From Streptomyces sp. WAC 01529 (GTDB taxonomy: Bacteria > Actinomycetota > Actinomycetes > Streptomycetales > Streptomycetaceae): DNA of 64,000 nucleotides. Below, piece after piece: positions 51,201 to 62,668 of the stretch. The notes beneath the pieces were generated by a model. It saw nothing but the letters and a program-made list of their open reading frames with translations, did not search any database and had not been told where the DNA came from. The translations under genes and the position numbers were made by a program. Every line of letters starts with the position of its first letter. The stretch's first letter is position 1. The stretch covers positions 5,379,001-5,443,000 of the forward strand of contig NZ_CP029617.1 of the NCBI RefSeq assembly GCF_003945545.1. Direction: 5' to 3'.

Positions 51201-51527
51201 CGTTCGTCCCTTCCCCGCGGTGACGTACGTCTCGTCCAGGCGGCGTACACGAGGTCTTCACGGGACCGACGCTCAGATTCCGCTCAACTCCCTTGCCCGT
51301 CGGCCACCCCGGCGGGCAAGGTCGTATCTACCCATTGACCTGCGGTTTCACCCCTGACACCCCCAGCAAGCACACGGGCTTTCGGCTGCCCGGAAGCCCC
51401 CCGCGGAGGCCGCCTCCGCGCGAGCCCCGTAGACTGGGGTAAGGCCGTGGCGTGTTGTCTGCCCGGCAGGGCCGCGTACCGGACCGTACGCGCCGCCGTC
51501 CACTCTTCCCGGGAGAAGCGCAGCTGT
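51201..51527. other. Intergenic region between lipoprotein gene and typA
   Basis: 327 bp. CCTTGCCCG (51291-51299) pairs with CGGGCAAGG (51313-51321) forming a stem-loop after the lipoprotein gene. A TTGACC hexamer at 51335-51340 resembles a -35 box, but no matching -10 is clear, and the typA promoter stays unassigned. Confidence 0.55.
51291..51321 (+). terminator. Stem-loop after the solute-binding lipoprotein gene
   Basis: Perfect 9-bp stem CCTTGCCCG / CGGGCAAGG, with a GC-rich 13-nt loop, 90 bp downstream of the stop. Confidence 0.65.
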
Positions 51528-53402
51528 ATGCCCACGCGCCACGACATTCGTAACGTCGCCATCGTCGCCCACGTCGACCACGGCAAGACGACCATCGTCG
51601 ATGCCATGCTCAAGCAGGCCGGCGCCTTCGCCGCCCACGCCGCGGAGTCGCTCGACGACCGCATGATGGACTCGAACGACCTGGAGCGTGAGAAGGGCAT
51701 CACGATCCTGGCCAAGAACACGGCCGTCAAGTACCACCCCAAGGATGGCGGCGACGTCATCACCATCAACATCATCGACACCCCCGGCCACGCCGACTTC
51801 GGTGGCGAGGTCGAGCGCGGCCTGTCGATGGTGGACGCGGTCGTCCTGCTCGTCGACGCCTCCGAGGGTCCGCTGCCGCAGACCCGCTTCGTGCTCCGCA
51901 AGGCCCTCCAGGCCCGGATGCCGGTCATCCTGTGCATCAACAAGACCGACCGCCCGGACTCCCGGATCGACGAGGTCGTCAACGAGACGTACGACCTCTT
52001 CCTCGACCTGGACGCCGACGAGGACCAGATCGAGTTCCCGATCGTCTACGCCTGCGGTCGTGACGGCATCGCCTCGCTGACCAAGCCGGAGGACGGCACC
52101 GTCCCGGCCGACAGCGACAGCCTGGAGCCGTTCTTCACCACGATCCTGGAGCACGTCCCCGCTCCGGAGTACGACGAGTCGGCCCCCCTCCAGGCCCACG
52201 TCACCAACCTGGACGCCGACAACTTCCTCGGCCGTATCGCGCTCTGCCGCGTCGAGCAGGGCGAGCTGCGCAAGGGCCAGACCGTCACGTGGATCAAGCG
52301 CGACGGCACCCAGCAGAACGTCCGCATCACCGAGCTGATGATGACCGAGGCGCTCACCCGCAAGCCCGCCGAGAAGGCGGGTCCGGGTGACATCTGCGCC
52401 ATCGCCGGTATCTCGGACATCATGATCGGCGAGACCCTGGCCGACCCCGAGAACCCGATCGCGCTGCCGCTGATCACGGTCGACGAGCCGGCGATCTCCA
52501 TGACCATCGGCACGAACACCTCGCCGCTGGTCGGCAAGGGCGGCAAGGGCCACAAGGTCACCGCCCGCCAGGTGAAGGACCGCCTGGACAAGGAGCTGAT
52601 CGGTAACGTCTCGCTCCGCGTCCTGGACACCGAGCGCCCCGACGCCTGGGAGGTGCAGGGCCGCGGTGAGCTGGCGCTCGCCATCCTCGTCGAGACCATG
52701 CGCCGGGAAGGCTTCGAGCTGACCGTCGGCAAGCCCGAGGTGGTCACCAAGGAGATCAACGGCAAGGTCCACGAGCCGATCGAGCGCATGACGATCGACT
52801 CGCCCGAGGAGCACCTCGGCGCCATCACGCAGCTGATGGCGACCCGCAAGGGCCGGATGGAGACCATGACGAACCACGGTTCGGGCTGGATCCGCATGGA
52901 GTGGATCGTCCCGTCCCGCGGCCTCATCGGCTTCCGTACGGAGTTCCTGACCCAGACCCGCGGCACCGGCATCGCGCACTCCATCTTCGAGGGCCACGAG
53001 CCGTGGTTCGGCGAGCTGAAGACGCGTAACAACGGCTCCCTGGTCGCCGACCGCGCGGGCACGGTCACGCCGTTCGCGATGATCAACCTCCAGGAGCGCG
53101 GTGTCATCTTCACCGAGGCCGGCACCGAGGTGTACGAGGGCATGATCATCGGTGAGAACTCGCGCTCCGACGACATGGACGTGAACATCACCAAGGAGAA
53201 GAAGCTCACCAACATGCGCGCCGCCTCCGCGGACTCCACGGAGAACGTCGTGCCGCCGCGCAAGCTCTCCCTGGAGCAGTCCCTGGAGTTCTGCCGCGAC
53301 GACGAGTGCATCGAGGTGACCCCGGAGACCGTGCGTATCCGCAAGGTCGTCCTGGACCAGAAGGAGCGCGGCCGCACCGCGTCGCGCGCCAAGCGCAACT
53401 GA
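51528..53402 (+). CDS. typA: GTP-binding translation factor BipA/TypA
   Basis: 624 residues of a translational GTPase. The G1-G5 motifs are AHVDHGKTT, REKGITI with DTPGHADFGGEVERG, NKTDRP and later domain signatures. C-terminal TypA-specific region: GTGIAHSIFEGHEPWFG, then DRAGTVTPFAMINLQERG and EKKLTNMRAASADSTE. It is a ribosome-bound GTPase needed under stress or cold conditions. ATG at 51528 with GGGAG upstream. A near-perfect stem-loop lies just after the stop. Confidence 0.96.
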   Translation: MPTRHDIRNVAIVAHVDHGKTTIVDAMLKQAGAFAAHAAESLDDRMMDSNDLEREKGITILAKNTAVKYHPKDGGDVITINIIDTPGHADFGGEVERGLSMVDAVVLLVDASEGPLPQTRFVLRKALQARMPVILCINKTDRPDSRIDEVVNETYDLFLDLDADEDQIEFPIVYACGRDGIASLTKPEDGTVPADSDSLEPFFTTILEHVPAPEYDESAPLQAHVTNLDADNFLGRIALCRVEQGELRKGQTVTWIKRDGTQQNVRITELMMTEALTRKPAEKAGPGDICAIAGISDIMIGETLADPENPIALPLITVDEPAISMTIGTNTSPLVGKGGKGHKVTARQVKDRLDKELIGNVSLRVLDTERPDAWEVQGRGELALAILVETMRREGFELTVGKPEVVTKEINGKVHEPIERMTIDSPEEHLGAITQLMATRKGRMETMTNHGSGWIRMEWIVPSRGLIGFRTEFLTQTRGTGIAHSIFEGHEPWFGELKTRNNGSLVADRAGTVTPFAMINLQERGVIFTEAGTEVYEGMIIGENSRSDDMDVNITKEKKLTNMRAASADSTENVVPPRKLSLEQSLEFCRDDECIEVTPETVRIRKVVLDQKERGRTASRAKRN

Positions 53403-53894
53403 CGCGTGCGCGCCGCCGGTTGGTAAACCTCCGGTGGTGCGCCAGGTGCGCATGAGGCCGGTTTCCGCCCTCCCGCAAGGGAGTTGGGCGGAAGCCGGCC
53501 TCTCGCGTTTGTGCTGGCTGTACGGTGTGGCCACTGCCGTGTGAAGGCGTCCGCGGCAACTCCTTTTTCACGGCGAAGTGTCCGTTATGCGGACGTCGCT
53601 GACCGTTAGATGTAGAACCCGTCCGTTTCGCAACCATCTATCTAGGATCGGTTTGTCCGGATTTTGGAAGTTGTACGGACCAGGTGTGATTGAACCGAGA
53701 CCAAAAGAGTGTGGTCGACCGGTACCTCATGGCTAATAGTTGACCGCGTATAGCTCGGGTCAATGGGTCACGCGCTGTGGGGAGCGCCGACTCACGAGCA
53801 CACTGGGGTACTCGATCTTCGCCGTCAGGGGTGTCGGCGCGATCACCCGTACCCCCTCTTGTAGTGAACAAGTGGACTCATGAGGAGGAACCCC
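53403..53894. other. Intergenic region: typA terminator and leader of the peptide ABC operon
   Basis: 492 bp without a gene. It contains the stem-loop at 53454-53502, a TTGACC hexamer at 53740-53745, and a small repeat CTTGT-5-ACAAG at 53858-53872, close to the start of the next gene, where a repressor could act or the leader could fold. The 53560-53760 part is markedly AT-richer and is the probable operon promoter; no exact -10 could be assigned. Confidence 0.6.
53454..53502 (+). terminator. typA transcription terminator
   Basis: A 17-bp stem with one G-T position: GAGGCCGGTTTCCGCCC at 53454-53470 and GGGCGGAAGCCGGCCTC at 53486-53502; an inner CTCCC/GGGAG pairing fills the loop. Confidence 0.85.
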
Positions 53895-55520
53895 ATGCGT
53901 GGTGCCAAGAGCGCCAAGTGGGTCGCGATAGCCGGTGTTGTCGCGCTGACAGCCACCGCTTGTGGCGGCGGCGACAGTGACAACAAGGGCAGCGGAAAGG
54001 TCGACCCCAAGGGGATCGTCAGCTACGCCAACGGTGAGCCGCAGAACCCGCTGCAGCCGTCCAACACCATGGAGGCGTACGGCAGCGTCGTCATCGACTC
54101 GCTCTTCACGGGCCTGGTGCACTACGACAAGCAGGGCGACATCACCTACGAGAACGCCGAGTCGGTCACTCCCGACAAGGCGAACAAGGTGTGGACCGTC
54201 AAGCTGAAGCCGGGCTGGAAGTTCCACAACGGCGAGGCCGTCACCGCCAAGTCGTACGTCGACGCCTGGAACTGGGCCGCCGACCCCGCCAACGGCCAGC
54301 AGAACAGCTCCTGGTACCGCGACATCACCGGTTACGAGGATGTCCACCCGGCCAAGGGCAAGGCCAAGAAGAAGGCCATGTCCGGCCTGAAGGTCGTCGA
54401 CGAGAACACCTTCACCATCACGCTGAACCACGGCATCCCGTACTACGCCTACAAGCTGGTGTACGCGCCCTTCTACCCGATGCCCTCGGCAGCGCTGAAG
54501 GACCCGAAGAAGTACGGCGAGGCGCCGGTCGGCAACGGTCCCTACAAGTTCAAGAGCTGGGACCACAAGAAGTCGATCCAGGTCACCGCCTGGTCCGCCT
54601 ACAAGGGCAACAACAAGCCCAAGAACGGCGGCATCAACTTCAAGGCGTACACGACGCCCCAGGCCGCCTACAACGACCTGCGGTCGAACAACGTCGACTC
54701 GATGCCGCAGATCCCGGACAGCGAACTCGCCAACTACAAGCAGGACTTCGGCGACCGCGCGATCACGTCCGACTACTCGGCGATCAACACGGTCAACCCC
54801 GCCTGGTACAGCAAGACGTTCAAGGACATCGACATCAAGGTCATCCAGGGCCTTTCGATGGCGATCGACCGCGACACCATCGTGAAGACCACGTTCTCGG
54901 GCACCCGTGAGCCGGCCACCGGCTGGGTCGCCAAGGGCGTGAAGGGCTACAAGGCCGGCGCCTGCGGCGAGTTCTGCGAGTTCAACCCGAAGAAGGCCAA
55001 GCAGTTCGTCGAGGACGGCGGCGGCGTTCCCGGCAACAAGATCTCCATCCAGTACAACGCCGACCAGCCGCACAAGGGCTGGGTCACGGCGGTCTGCAAC
55101 GACATCCAGAAGAACACCGGCGTCAAGTGCGTCGGCGACCCGAAGACCGACTTCCAGGCCGACACCGAGGTGCGCGACAAGCGCCAGGTCAAGGCGATGT
55201 ACCGGTCCGGCTGGGTGCTCGACTACCCGTTCAACGGCAACTTCCTCGCCGACCTCTACGGCACCGGCGTCGACGGCAACTGGGGCGAGTTCTCGGACAA
55301 GAAGTTCGACGCGCTGACCAAGAAGGCCGACACCGCCAAGACGATCGACGAGTCCGCGGAGCTGTACCAGAAGGCCGAGCAGCAGCTGAAGACGTCCTTC
55401 CCGGGCATCCCGCTCTGGTACAACAAGGTCACCTCCGGCTACTCGACGAACGTGAAGAACATGGAGTTCGACCAGGCCGGTGACCCCGTCCTGACGGACG
55501 TCGAGGTCTTCGAGAAGTAG
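53895..55520 (+). CDS. Family 5 peptide-binding lipoprotein of ABC transporter
   Basis: 541 residues. Lipobox-type TATAC after a short signal peptide (VAIAGVVALTATAC), then a DppA/OppA-like body: YANGEPQNPLQPSNTMEAYG, then LKPGWKFHNGEAVTAKSYVDAWNW and VLDYPFNGNFLADLYGTG. It delivers oligopeptides or a similar ligand to the permeases that follow. ATG 53895 has GAGGAGG 6 nt ahead and is preferred over 53880. First gene of a five-gene operon. A perfect hairpin follows before the first permease. Confidence 0.96.
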   Translation: MRGAKSAKWVAIAGVVALTATACGGGDSDNKGSGKVDPKGIVSYANGEPQNPLQPSNTMEAYGSVVIDSLFTGLVHYDKQGDITYENAESVTPDKANKVWTVKLKPGWKFHNGEAVTAKSYVDAWNWAADPANGQQNSSWYRDITGYEDVHPAKGKAKKKAMSGLKVVDENTFTITLNHGIPYYAYKLVYAPFYPMPSAALKDPKKYGEAPVGNGPYKFKSWDHKKSIQVTAWSAYKGNNKPKNGGINFKAYTTPQAAYNDLRSNNVDSMPQIPDSELANYKQDFGDRAITSDYSAINTVNPAWYSKTFKDIDIKVIQGLSMAIDRDTIVKTTFSGTREPATGWVAKGVKGYKAGACGEFCEFNPKKAKQFVEDGGGVPGNKISIQYNADQPHKGWVTAVCNDIQKNTGVKCVGDPKTDFQADTEVRDKRQVKAMYRSGWVLDYPFNGNFLADLYGTGVDGNWGEFSDKKFDALTKKADTAKTIDESAELYQKAEQQLKTSFPGIPLWYNKVTSGYSTNVKNMEFDQAGDPVLTDVEVFEK

Positions 55521-55540
55521 GCGCCCGGAGTTCCGTCCCC

Positions 55541-55573
55541 GATGCGGCACCCGGAAACCCCGGGTGCCGCATC
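55541..55573 (+). terminator. Perfect 14-bp intra-operon hairpin between binding protein and permease
   Basis: GATGCGGCACCCGG (55541-55554), loop AAACC, exact complement (55560-55573), no T run. It probably attenuates downstream genes and stabilises the binding-protein mRNA, giving more lipoprotein than permease. Confidence 0.8.
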
Positions 55574-55601
55574 GGGCGGCTCCGCAATGGACGGAGGCAC
55601 A

Positions 55602-56531
55602 ATGGGGCGCTATGTCGCGCGGCGACTGCTCCAGATGATCCCGGTATTCATCGGGACGACACTGCTGATCTTCATCATGGTCAACGTCCTCCCCGGTGAT
55701 CCCGTACGGGCGCTGTGGGGCGACAAGCCGCCGGACCCCGCGCAGGTCGCGCAGATCCGGCACGACCGCGGTCTTGATCTGCCGCTCTGGCAGCAGTATC
55801 TGCACTACATGGGTGGGCTGCTGCAAGGGGACTTCGGCAACACCATCGCCGGCAACCGGCCGGTGCTCGACGAGATCACCCAGGCGTTCCCGGTCTCGAT
55901 GCGACTGGCCTCCATGGCCTGGACGTTCGAGCTGATCGTCGGCATCTCCCTCGGTGTCCTCGCGGGCATCCGGCGCGGACGGTTCGTCGACAACACGGTC
56001 ACCCTCTTCACGCTCCTGGTGATCTCCGTCCCGATCTTCGTGGTCGGCCTGCTCTGCCAGCTCTTCTTCGGCAACGAACTGGGGTGGATCACACCCACGG
56101 TCCAGGACTCCGAGGACATGGGCCAGCTGCTCGTACCCGCCCTCGTGCTCGGCATGGTCGGCCTCGCCTACGTGGCCCGGCTGACCCGCACCTCCATCGC
56201 GGAGAACCGGCAGGCGGACTACATGCGCACCGCCGTCGCCAAGGGCCTGCCGCGCCAGCGGATCGTCACCCGGCACCTGCTGCGCAACTCGCTGATCCCC
56301 GTGGTCACCTACCTCGGCACCGACGTCGGCACCCTGATGGGCGGCGCGGTCATCACCGAGGGCATCTTCAACGTGACGGGCGTCGGCAACCTGCTCTTCC
56401 AGGCGCTGGCCCGCCGTGAGGGCGCGGTCATCGTCGGTGTGGTCACCGTCCTGGTGCTCGTGTACCTCGCAGCCAGCCTGATCGTCGACCTGCTTTACGC
56501 GGTCCTGGACCCGAGGATCCGTTATGCCTGA
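55602..56531 (+). CDS. Peptide ABC transporter permease (DppB/OppB type)
   Basis: 309 residues, six membrane helices (first RLLQMIPVFIGTTLLIFIMVNVLPGDPV). The EAA loop is in RTAVAKGLPRQRIVTRHLLRNSLIP. GGAGG precedes ATG 55602 by 4 nt. It pairs with the next permease, whose start overlaps the stop by 8 bp. Inner-membrane pore of the transporter. Confidence 0.95.
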   Translation: MGRYVARRLLQMIPVFIGTTLLIFIMVNVLPGDPVRALWGDKPPDPAQVAQIRHDRGLDLPLWQQYLHYMGGLLQGDFGNTIAGNRPVLDEITQAFPVSMRLASMAWTFELIVGISLGVLAGIRRGRFVDNTVTLFTLLVISVPIFVVGLLCQLFFGNELGWITPTVQDSEDMGQLLVPALVLGMVGLAYVARLTRTSIAENRQADYMRTAVAKGLPRQRIVTRHLLRNSLIPVVTYLGTDVGTLMGGAVITEGIFNVTGVGNLLFQALARREGAVIVGVVTVLVLVYLAASLIVDLLYAVLDPRIRYA

Positions 56532-57486
56532 CCTCACCAAGACCTCCACCACGGACGAGACGGCAGCGGCGCAGGACGAGGTCGTCGCCGGTTCCGCGGT
56601 CTCGGCCCACGCCTCGACGGGCAAGCCCCGCAGCCTCTGGGGCGACGCCTGGCGCGAGCTGCGGCGCAACCCGCTCTTCGTGATCTCCTCGGTCCTGATC
56701 CTGCTCCTGCTCCTGGTGGCGGCCTTCCCCGGCCTGTTCACCGGCGCGGACCCGAGCACGGGCGACCAGGCCAAGCACTTCCTCGGCAAGCCGGAGCTGA
56801 GCCACGTCTTCCAGGCGGACTGGTTCGGGTACGACAGGACGGGCCGCAGCATCTACTCCCGTGTCGTGCACGGCGCGCGCAACTCCATCCTCGTCGGCCT
56901 CGGCGTGACCCTGCTCGTCACCCTCTTCGGCGGCCTGTGCGGCATGCTGGCCGGCTACTTCGGCGGCTTCTGGGACAGCCTGATCTCGCGTCTGATCGAC
57001 GTGTTCTTCGGCATCCCCTTCCTGCTCGGCGCGATGGTCGTCCTGAACGCCTTCACCGACCGCACGGTCTGGGTCGTCATGGGCGCGCTCGCCTTCCTCG
57101 GCTGGACGCAGATCGCCCGCGTGATGCGCGGCGCGGTCATCACCACCAAGCACGCCGACTATGTGATGGCGGCGCGCGCGCTCGGCGCCGGGACGAAGCG
57201 GATCCTCTTCCGCCACATCCTGCCGAACGCGGTCGCTCCGGTGATCGTCGTGGCGACCATCTCGCTCGGCACGTACATCGTGGCCGAGTCCACCCTGTCG
57301 TACCTGGGCCTCGGCCTCGCCGACGACGCCATCTCGTGGGGCGGCGACATCTCCACCGCGACGCAGGACATCCGCAACAACCCGCACACGCTGTTCTTCC
57401 CGGCAGGAATGCTGAGCATCACGGTGTTGGCGTTCATCATGATGGGTGACGCCGTACGCGAAGCCCTCGACCCGAAGCTGCGATGA
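56524..57486 (+). CDS. Peptide ABC transporter permease (DppC/OppC type)
   Basis: 320 residues. An N-terminal cytosolic stretch (about 35) rich in Thr/Ala/Asp precedes the first helix (FVISSVLILLLLLVAAFPGLF). The conserved loop has AARALGAGTKRILFRHILPNAVAP. Partner of the upstream permease; start overlaps its stop by 8 bp, stop overlaps or abuts the next ATPase start. Confidence 0.95.
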   Translation: MPDLTKTSTTDETAAAQDEVVAGSAVSAHASTGKPRSLWGDAWRELRRNPLFVISSVLILLLLLVAAFPGLFTGADPSTGDQAKHFLGKPELSHVFQADWFGYDRTGRSIYSRVVHGARNSILVGLGVTLLVTLFGGLCGMLAGYFGGFWDSLISRLIDVFFGIPFLLGAMVVLNAFTDRTVWVVMGALAFLGWTQIARVMRGAVITTKHADYVMAARALGAGTKRILFRHILPNAVAPVIVVATISLGTYIVAESTLSYLGLGLADDAISWGGDISTATQDIRNNPHTLFFPAGMLSITVLAFIMMGDAVREALDPKLR

Positions 57487-57497
57487 GGGAGGCGTAC

Positions 57498-58551
57498 GTG
57501 ACCAGCATCGACATCAAGGAAGACTCGATTCCCGCCCCCCGCTCGCGCGAGGAGAAGAGCGGCAGGCTCCTGGACGTCAAGGACCTGCACGTCGAGTTCC
57601 ACACCCGGGACGGTGTGGTCAAGGCGGTGAACGGCGTCAACTACAGCGTGGACGCGGGCGAGACGCTCGCCGTCCTCGGTGAGTCCGGCTCCGGCAAGTC
57701 CGTGACCGCGCAGGCCATCATGGGCATCCTCGACATGCCGCCCGGGAAGATCCCGCAGGGCGAGATCCTCTTCCGCGGCCAGGACATGCTGAAGATGTCC
57801 AACGAGGAGCGCAGGAAGGTCCGCGGCCGCAAGATCGCCATGATCTTCCAGGACGCGCTGTCGTCCCTCAACCCCGTGCTCTCGGTGGGCTACCAGCTCG
57901 GCGAGATGTTCCGGGTGCACGAGGGGATGGGCCGCAAGGAGGCCAAGGCCAAGGCCATTGAGCTGATGGACAGGGTCAAGATCCCGGCCGCCAGGGAGCG
58001 GGTCAACGACTACCCGCACCAGTTCTCCGGCGGTATGCGCCAGCGCATCATGATCGCGATGGCGCTCGCCCTGGAGCCCGACCTGATCATCGCGGACGAG
58101 CCCACCACGGCGCTCGACGTGACGGTCCAGGCGCAGGTCATGGATCTGCTCGCGGAACTCCAGCGCGAGTACCACATGGGCCTGATCCTGATCACCCACG
58201 ACCTCGGCGTGGTCGCCGACGTCGCGGACAAGATCGCGGTGATGTACGCGGGCCGCATCGTCGAGACGGCACCGGTCCACGAGCTGTACAAGCGCCCCGC
58301 GCACCCGTACACGCGTGGCCTGCTCGACTCGATCCCGCGCCTCGACCAGAAGGGCCACGAGCTCTACGCGATCAAGGGCCTGCCGCCCAACCTGCTGAAG
58401 ATCCCGTCCGGTTGTGCGTTCAACCCGCGCTGCCCCAAGGCGCAGGACATCTGCCGCACGGAGATCCCGGCCCTGGTGCCGGTCACCGAGCAGGACGGCG
58501 CGTCACTGCCGGGCCGCGGCAGCGCGTGCCACTTCTGGAAGGAGACGATCC

Positions 58552-58559
<8 letters not shown>
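57498..58559 (+). CDS. Peptide ABC transporter ATPase (DppD/OppD type)
   Basis: 353 residues. Walker A GESGSGKS, signature FSGGMRQR, Walker B LIIADEPTTALD, H-loop ITHDLGVV and the C-terminal oligopeptide/dipeptide (HPY) region with CAFNPRCPKAQDIC, an Fe-S-type Cys cluster of this family. GTG 57498 with GAGGGAGG 5 nt ahead is preferred; the ATG at 57483 would overlap the preceding stop as ATGA. Confidence 0.95.
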
Positions 58560-59718
<1,159 letters not shown>

Positions 59719-59750
59719 CACCCTCCCCGGCCCCCGGCCGTACGCACGTG

Positions 59751-59785
59751 AAGGCGCCCCCTGCCGATGTGGCGGGGGGCGCCTT
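59751..59785 (+). terminator. Terminator between the peptide operon and Uma2 gene
   Basis: AAGGCGCCCCC and GGGGGCGCCTT form an 11-bp stem; it lies between convergent genes and can serve both. Confidence 0.85.
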
Positions 59786-59797
59786 CGTGTGCCGTGG

Positions 59798-60382
59798 TCA
59801 GCTCTCCAGGTCGCCCGGCTTTCCGTAGCGTCGGAACCCGGCGGTCTCCACCGTCCAGGGTCCGAACGGAACCACGTCTCCGAAGATGTACGGCTCCTTG
59901 TTCAGGTAGCGGCCTGAGCACGGCTCGGAATGCACTTCGATGGTGCCGGTCCGAGGGTCGACGATCATGTAGTGGCCGATGCCCATGGCCGGGTAGTCGG
60001 ACAGCTTCTCGCCGTAGTCATTGCTGGGGTTGGACGGGGACACGATCTCGACCACGGCAAGCACCTGCGTGGCGTCGACGGCGAGCCCCTCTTCGTCCAG
60101 GACTTCCTCGGGGATCACCAGGGCGTCGGGGCGGCGCATGCGGGCGAGGGAGGGGTGCTCGATCTCGGGACCGTTCGCGCAGATGTAACCCGGGTGGGTG
60201 ACGAGGAGCTGCTTGTCCAGCTGCTTGCAAATACGTCGGACCGCTCCCTCGTGACGCTTCGAGGGGCACATCATGGCCAGTATCGGCCCCGACGGTCCGA
60301 TCTCGACGCTCCAGGCCCCCTCGAGGCGCTCGGCATAAGCCCCGAGCTCCTCGGCGATCGCACGCATCTTGGCGTAGTCCAT
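59798..60382 (-). CDS. Uma2-family (DUF820) restriction-endonuclease-fold protein
   Basis: 194 residues. The PD-(D/E)XK-like core is visible: MRRPDALVIPEE (Asp), VLAVVEIVSPSN (Glu), and YPAMGIGHYMIVDP. Uma2 genes are common in actinobacteria and cyanobacteria, with no settled function. The ATG at 60382 is without a strong ribosome site. It sits between two convergent peptide-transport operons and is AT-richer than they are, which suggests insertion of a foreign gene between them. Confidence 0.9.
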   Translation of the reverse strand: MDYAKMRAIAEELGAYAERLEGAWSVEIGPSGPILAMMCPSKRHEGAVRRICKQLDKQLLVTHPGYICANGPEIEHPSLARMRRPDALVIPEEVLDEEGLAVDATQVLAVVEIVSPSNPSNDYGEKLSDYPAMGIGHYMIVDPRTGTIEVHSEPCSGRYLNKEPYIFGDVVPFGPWTVETAGFRRYGKPGDLES

Positions 60383-60509
60383 GCCTGCAGAGTAGCCAAG
60401 ACAGCTGGTCGGAGCGGCTGCCGAAGCAGTGCCTGCCGCGGAACCGGCCGCGCCCCGCTCGGGTCAAGGGGGAGGGGCGGGCCGGGGCCGGGGCGGAGAG
60501 GCCTTTGGG

Positions 60510-61550
<1,041 letters not shown>

Positions 61551-61576
61551 TGTCTTGAAGTCCCGTCTCTTGTACG

Positions 61577-62656
61577 TCAGTCGCGTCGGTCGGCGTGGTG
61601 CGCGCCGAGCCCGGCCTCGGCCACGATGCCCGCGGCGCCCGCGGAGCCTGCGAAGTCGGAGAAGAACTCCGCCCGCTGTTCCGTGGTGAGGTGGCAGGCG
61701 GCGCCCCGGCCCGCGGTCAGTTCGAGGAGCGGCTGCTCGCCCGAGCAGCGGCCCCCGCCGACCTGCTCGGTGAACGCGCACCGAGGGTGGAAGCGGCAGC
61801 CGGACGGCGGGTTGAGGAGGCTCGGCGGGGTGCCGGGGATCGGCGACAGCGGCACGTCCACCGGGCCGTCCAGGGACGGCATGGAGCCCAGCAGGCCCCA
61901 GGTGTACGGGTGCTGGGGAGCGCGCAGCACTTCCTTCTTCGTGCCGCGCTCCACACACCGGCCGCCGTACATCACGAGGACCTCGTCCGCGATGTCCGCG
62001 ATCACACCGAGGTCGTGGGTGATGAAGATGATCGACGTGCCGAACTCCTGCTGGAGGTCCTTGAGCAGGTCCATGATCTGCGCCTGGACCGTCACGTCGA
62101 GTGCCGTGGTCGGCTCGTCGGCGATCAGCAGCGTCGGGTCGCAGACCAGCGACATCGCGATCATCGCGCGCTGGCGCATACCGCCGGAGAACTGGTGCGG
62201 ATAGTCGTCCACACGCAGGTCCGGCTGCGGGATGCCGACCTTCGTCAGCATCTCGATCGACCGCGCCCGCGCCTCCTTCTTGGAGGCACCGGTGTGCTTG
62301 CGGTACGTCTCGCCGATCTGCCGGCCGATGGTGTGGTACGGCGAGAGCGAGGCGAGCGCGTCCTGGAAGATCATCGCCATCTTGTTGCCGCGGAGCTTCT
62401 CCAGCTCCCGCTCGGTGGCGGTGAGGAGCTCCTGCCCGTCGAGCAGGACCTCGCCCTCGATCGTGGTGCTGTCCTTGTGGTGCAGGCCGAGGATGGCGAG
62501 GTTGGTGACGGACTTGCCGGAGCCGGACTCGCCGACGATGCCGAGGGTCTTGCCCTTCTCCAGGTCGAAGTCGAGGCCGTCCACGGCCTTGACCATGCCG
62601 TCCTCGGTGGAGAAGTGGACGCGCAGGTCGCGTACGGAGAGGAAGGGGGTGCTCAT
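61577..62656 (-). CDS. Peptide ABC transporter ATPase (OppD type, BldKD-like position)
   Basis: 359 residues. Walker A GESGSGKS, signature FSGGMRQR, Walker B LLIADEPTTALD, H-loop ITHDLGVI and a C-terminal CRFHPRC Cys cluster. ATG at 62656 is 12 bp after the permease stop. Pairs with the OppF-type gene to power the transporter. Confidence 0.94.
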   Translation of the reverse strand: MSTPFLSVRDLRVHFSTEDGMVKAVDGLDFDLEKGKTLGIVGESGSGKSVTNLAILGLHHKDSTTIEGEVLLDGQELLTATERELEKLRGNKMAMIFQDALASLSPYHTIGRQIGETYRKHTGASKKEARARSIEMLTKVGIPQPDLRVDDYPHQFSGGMRQRAMIAMSLVCDPTLLIADEPTTALDVTVQAQIMDLLKDLQQEFGTSIIFITHDLGVIADIADEVLVMYGGRCVERGTKKEVLRAPQHPYTWGLLGSMPSLDGPVDVPLSPIPGTPPSLLNPPSGCRFHPRCAFTEQVGGGRCSGEQPLLELTAGRGAACHLTTEQRAEFFSDFAGSAGAAGIVAEAGLGAHHADRRD

Positions 62657-62668
62657 GGGTTCCGGCTC

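Noticed and set aside
53760..56852. A 1030-residue minus-strand frame opposite the peptide transporter genes
   Set aside because: The opposite strand encodes a binding protein and two permeases with lipobox and membrane helices; the antisense frame has shadow composition.
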